DNA of 64,000 nucleotides from Sphingomonas desiccabilis (lineage in GTDB: Bacteria > Pseudomonadota > Alphaproteobacteria > Sphingomonadales > Sphingomonadaceae), in assembly GCF_004135605.1 (NCBI RefSeq), contig NZ_SDPT01000002.1, positions 186,001-250,000 of the forward strand. The letters run 5' to 3'. Both the position numbers and the translations under genes were made by a program. Under the pieces are notes generated by a model, which saw only the letters and a list, made by a program, of their open reading frames with translations, did not search any database and was not told the origin of the DNA. Below, one piece after another: positions 61,732-64,000 of this stretch (its first letter is position 1; every line of letters begins with the position of its first letter).

Positions 61732-64000
61732 GCCCGGGCGGCGTCCGCGGTGCTGCGCTGGACGCGGCGGATGTGCGCGGCGATGCGCCTTCCCAGCGTC
61801 GCGACGTGGGGCGGGTCGAGGACGGAGACATGGCCGCCGGGCACGTCCTCCGCGCGCAGATCCGCCACGAGGCCGCGCCACCCCGGAGCGTAATCGATCT
61901 TGCCTTCCCGCGGCTGAAACAATGCCATGCGGCCGGCGAAGGGTACCGGTTCATAGTTCTTCACGATCCTCATGAAGCGATCGTTGAGGTCGAGCAGCTC
62001 GGCCGTTTCCGTCCGGGCAGGAATGTGCCGGCGGCGGAAGCGCGAGGCGTAGCCACGGATCGTCTCCACCGCGAACGGCATCTTGCAGCCGATCGGCAGC
62101 GTGGCGAGTTGCGCGACCTGGTGCCGCATGCGCGCAGCCGCGGTGCGGTAGCGCGCGGGGTTGGCGGTATCGAGCAGGACGAGGAGCGACACCTCCGCAT
62201 CCCGCCGCTCCAGCTCTGCCGCCACCGCATAGGCGAGGATGCCGCCGTTGCACCAGCCGCCGATCATGTACGGCGGCCCGGAAGGGTGCGCCTGGATCCG
62301 CGTGGCGACGTCCCGGGCGATGTCGAGCACCGTCACGTCGCCCCTGAGCCCGTCGAACCGATCGAGGTCGATGGGCAGCCCGATGATCGGCTGGCCGCTT
62401 CCCACCGCAGACGCCATGGCACGATAATAGCCGGGACGCAGATTCGGCACCGCGTCGATCCAGAAGAGCGGAGGACCGATCCCGTCCTGGATCTTGACCG
62501 TGTCGGGGATGCCGCCCGGTATCTCCCCCTTTTCGATCAGGGCGGCCATCGTGCGGATGGTGGGCGCGCGCAGCAGGGTCGAGATGGGCAGTCGCTGGCC
62601 GAACTCGGCGGCGATCCGGCCCATCATCCGTGCGGCAAGCAGCGAATGGCCGCCGAGTTCCTGAAAGTCGTCCGTCACCCCGATGTCGGGCACCGACAGG
62701 ATATCGGACCAGATGACGGCGAGTCGAAGCTCGATGTCGCCGTGCGGCGCCTCGTGCAGCCCATGCTCGCGCGCCTGCACTTCCACTGCGGGAAGCGCCT
62801 TACGGTCGACCTTGCCGCTGGTGGAGAGCGGCATCTTCGCGATGGCGGCGAACTGCGCGGGGATCATGTAGGATGGGAGGAGCTGGCGGAGATGGTCGCG
62901 CAGCATGGCCGCGTCGGGGGCCTTCGGACCGCGCGGCACGTAGAAGGCGGCGAGCCCCGCGTGGCCTGCGTTGTCGAAGGTCTTGACCGCGGCGGCCGCC
63001 ACCTTGGGGTGGGAGGCAAGCGCCGACTCCACGTCCCCCAGATCGATGCGATACCCCCGTATCTTGACCTGGCCATCCCGGCGGCCGAGCCATTCGCACC
63101 GCCCGTCGCGCCGGATCAGCGCCATGTCGCCGGTGCGGTAGAAGCGATCGCCGCCCAGCATCGCGAGCGGGGTGAAGGCACGGGCGGTGAGGGCCGGGTC
63201 GCGGTAGCCCCGCGCGAGGCCCTCTCCCCCGATCAGCAGATGGCCGCCGACATTCGGCGGCTGCGGCCGGCCGGCATCGTCGAGGACCAGCATGCGCGTG
63301 TTGTCGATCGGCCGGCCGATGGTGATGCGATCGGGCCCGACCGCCTCGATGCTCGACCAGACGGTGGTCTCCGTCGGCCCGTACATGTTCCACAGCGACA
63401 TCCCACCGGCGAGGATCCGGTCGGCAAGATCGCGGGGGAGCGCCTCGCCCCCGCACAGGATCTTGAGGCCGGGCCGGCCGCTCCAGCCGGTCGAGAACAG
63501 CGCGCGCCAGGTGGCGGGCGTCCCCTGCATCACCGTGCACCCGCTCCGGGCGATGGCATCCGCCTGCAGCATGGGGTCGCGCGATTCGGCGCTGCTCGCG
63601 ACCACGACCGTCCCCCCGGCGATCAACGGCAGGAACAGCTCCAGGATCGAGATGTCGAAGGTCGGCGTGGTGACGGCGAACATCACGTCCTCGGCGCCGA
63701 AGCCCGGTTCGCGACGCATCGACTCCAGCAGGTTCACGACCGCCCGGTGGGCGATCTCGACTCCCTTCGGGACGCCGGTCGAGCCTGAGGTGTAGATCAC
63801 ATAGGCGAGGTCGGCCGGGTCCGGCGGCACCACGGTTGTCCCGCGCGCGGACGCCGGATGGATGGCGGGTAAGTCGTCGCAGGCGAGCACGGGAACGCCC
63901 CATCCGGGCAGGATCCCGGCGCCGGCGCGGTTCGTGATCACCATCGCGGGTGCGGCATCGGCGACGATGGCATCGAGCCGGGACGCGGGGAAAGACGGAT
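61728..64000 (-). CDS. NRPS C-terminal part: adenylation, carrier and thioesterase domains (5' end outside window)
   Basis: At least 757 residues, open to the window edge. Adenylation motifs: A3 YTSGSTGVPKG, A5 WNMYGPTETTVWSS, A7 FYRTGD, A8 GRRDGQVKIRGYRIDLGDVE, A10 STSGKVDRKAL (catalytic Lys). The carrier domain has FQELGGHSLLAARMM (phosphopantetheine Ser). The C-terminal thioesterase has GGWCNGGILAYAVA, with Cys (codon 62250-62252) where Ser is usual, and later VPGGHVSVLDPPHVATL with the probable catalytic His. It activates one unidentified amino acid; condensation domains may lie upstream. The PPTase gene is coupled to it. Confidence 0.93.
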   Translation of the reverse strand, partial: PSFPASRLDAIVADAAPAMVITNRAGAGILPGWGVPVLACDDLPAIHPASARGTTVVPPDPADLAYVIYTSGSTGVPKGVEIAHRAVVNLLESMRREPGFGAEDVMFAVTTPTFDISILELFLPLIAGGTVVVASSAESRDPMLQADAIARSGCTVMQGTPATWRALFSTGWSGRPGLKILCGGEALPRDLADRILAGGMSLWNMYGPTETTVWSSIEAVGPDRITIGRPIDNTRMLVLDDAGRPQPPNVGGHLLIGGEGLARGYRDPALTARAFTPLAMLGGDRFYRTGDMALIRRDGRCEWLGRRDGQVKIRGYRIDLGDVESALASHPKVAAAAVKTFDNAGHAGLAAFYVPRGPKAPDAAMLRDHLRQLLPSYMIPAQFAAIAKMPLSTSGKVDRKALPAVEVQAREHGLHEAPHGDIELRLAVIWSDILSVPDIGVTDDFQELGGHSLLAARMMGRIAAEFGQRLPISTLLRAPTIRTMAALIEKGEIPGGIPDTVKIQDGIGPPLFWIDAVPNLRPGYYRAMASAVGSGQPIIGLPIDLDRFDGLRGDVTVLDIARDVATRIQAHPSGPPYMIGGWCNGGILAYAVAAELERRDAEVSLLVLLDTANPARYRTAAARMRHQVAQLATLPIGCKMPFAVETIRGYASRFRRRHIPARTETAELLDLNDRFMRIVKNYEPVPFAGRMALFQPREGKIDYAPGWRGLVADLRAEDVPGGHVSVLDPPHVATLGRRIAAHIRRVQRSTADAARA

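Overview
The window looks like a chromosomal segment of a high-GC alphaproteobacterium of the sphingomonad group, most likely Sphingomonas. The reasons are a compact gene-transfer-agent (GTA)-type head/tail cluster with the sphingomonad gene set, a DUF1134/EipA envelope protein, divergent YgfZ and dihydroorotase genes, and many short SDR/LysR pairs. No rRNA or CRISPR array is present. One tRNA was found, tRNA-Ser(GCT).

Layout. 1-11880 (+): a GTA/prophage-like morphogenesis cluster entered inside the portal gene and ending with a DUF2793 protein. Its prohead protease is split by a single-base frameshift, and its distal-tail gene is fused to a large barrel-like domain. 11987-16300: housekeeping and envelope genes (an OmpA-like porin with a 22-proline linker, YgfZ, dihydroorotase, EipA). 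16466-18337: tRNA-Ser, gene-poor DNA and a NYN/LOTUS protein. 18338-22489: LysR gene divergent from an MFS-SGNH hydrolase-SDR unit. 22749-31364 (-): a long codirectional run headed by an ECF sigma factor and its NrsF-like anti-sigma factor, followed by DUF308, Ohr, a flavin disulfide reductase, a racemase, an esterase, a secreted double-DTG aspartyl protease and a frameshifted HSL-type esterase. 31461-35745: LysR gene and a small catabolic-looking unit (EthD, two SDRs, alpha/beta hydrolase, VOC).

36151-46514 is an accessory, decaying region. An intact czcCBA heavy-metal efflux operon lies beside a CDF transporter broken by three frameshifts, a MerR 3' fragment, a frameshifted DUF427 gene, a GmrSD-type restriction-enzyme tail and an IS5-type transposase tail. 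46712-51780 holds several oxidoreductases, each paired head-to-head with its own regulator (LysR, ArsR-type, LysR). 52061-54735 holds a Tim44-domain protein and a cystathionine gamma-synthase-like enzyme.

54788-64000 is a polysaccharide/secondary-metabolite cluster: acyltransferase, GumB/Wza-like export protein, aldo/keto reductase, two glycosyltransferases, a GH26-like hydrolase, a Sfp-type phosphopantetheinyl transferase and the end of an NRPS (A-T-TE) whose thioesterase carries Cys at the nucleophile position. Two transcription units in it share an exact 18-bp box followed, after exactly 23 bp, by a shared CCATCAT. This looks like a common promoter/operator and is the strongest hint of a coordinated, possibly undescribed, glycan-peptide system. 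All functional statements come from reading the sequence; no database search was run.
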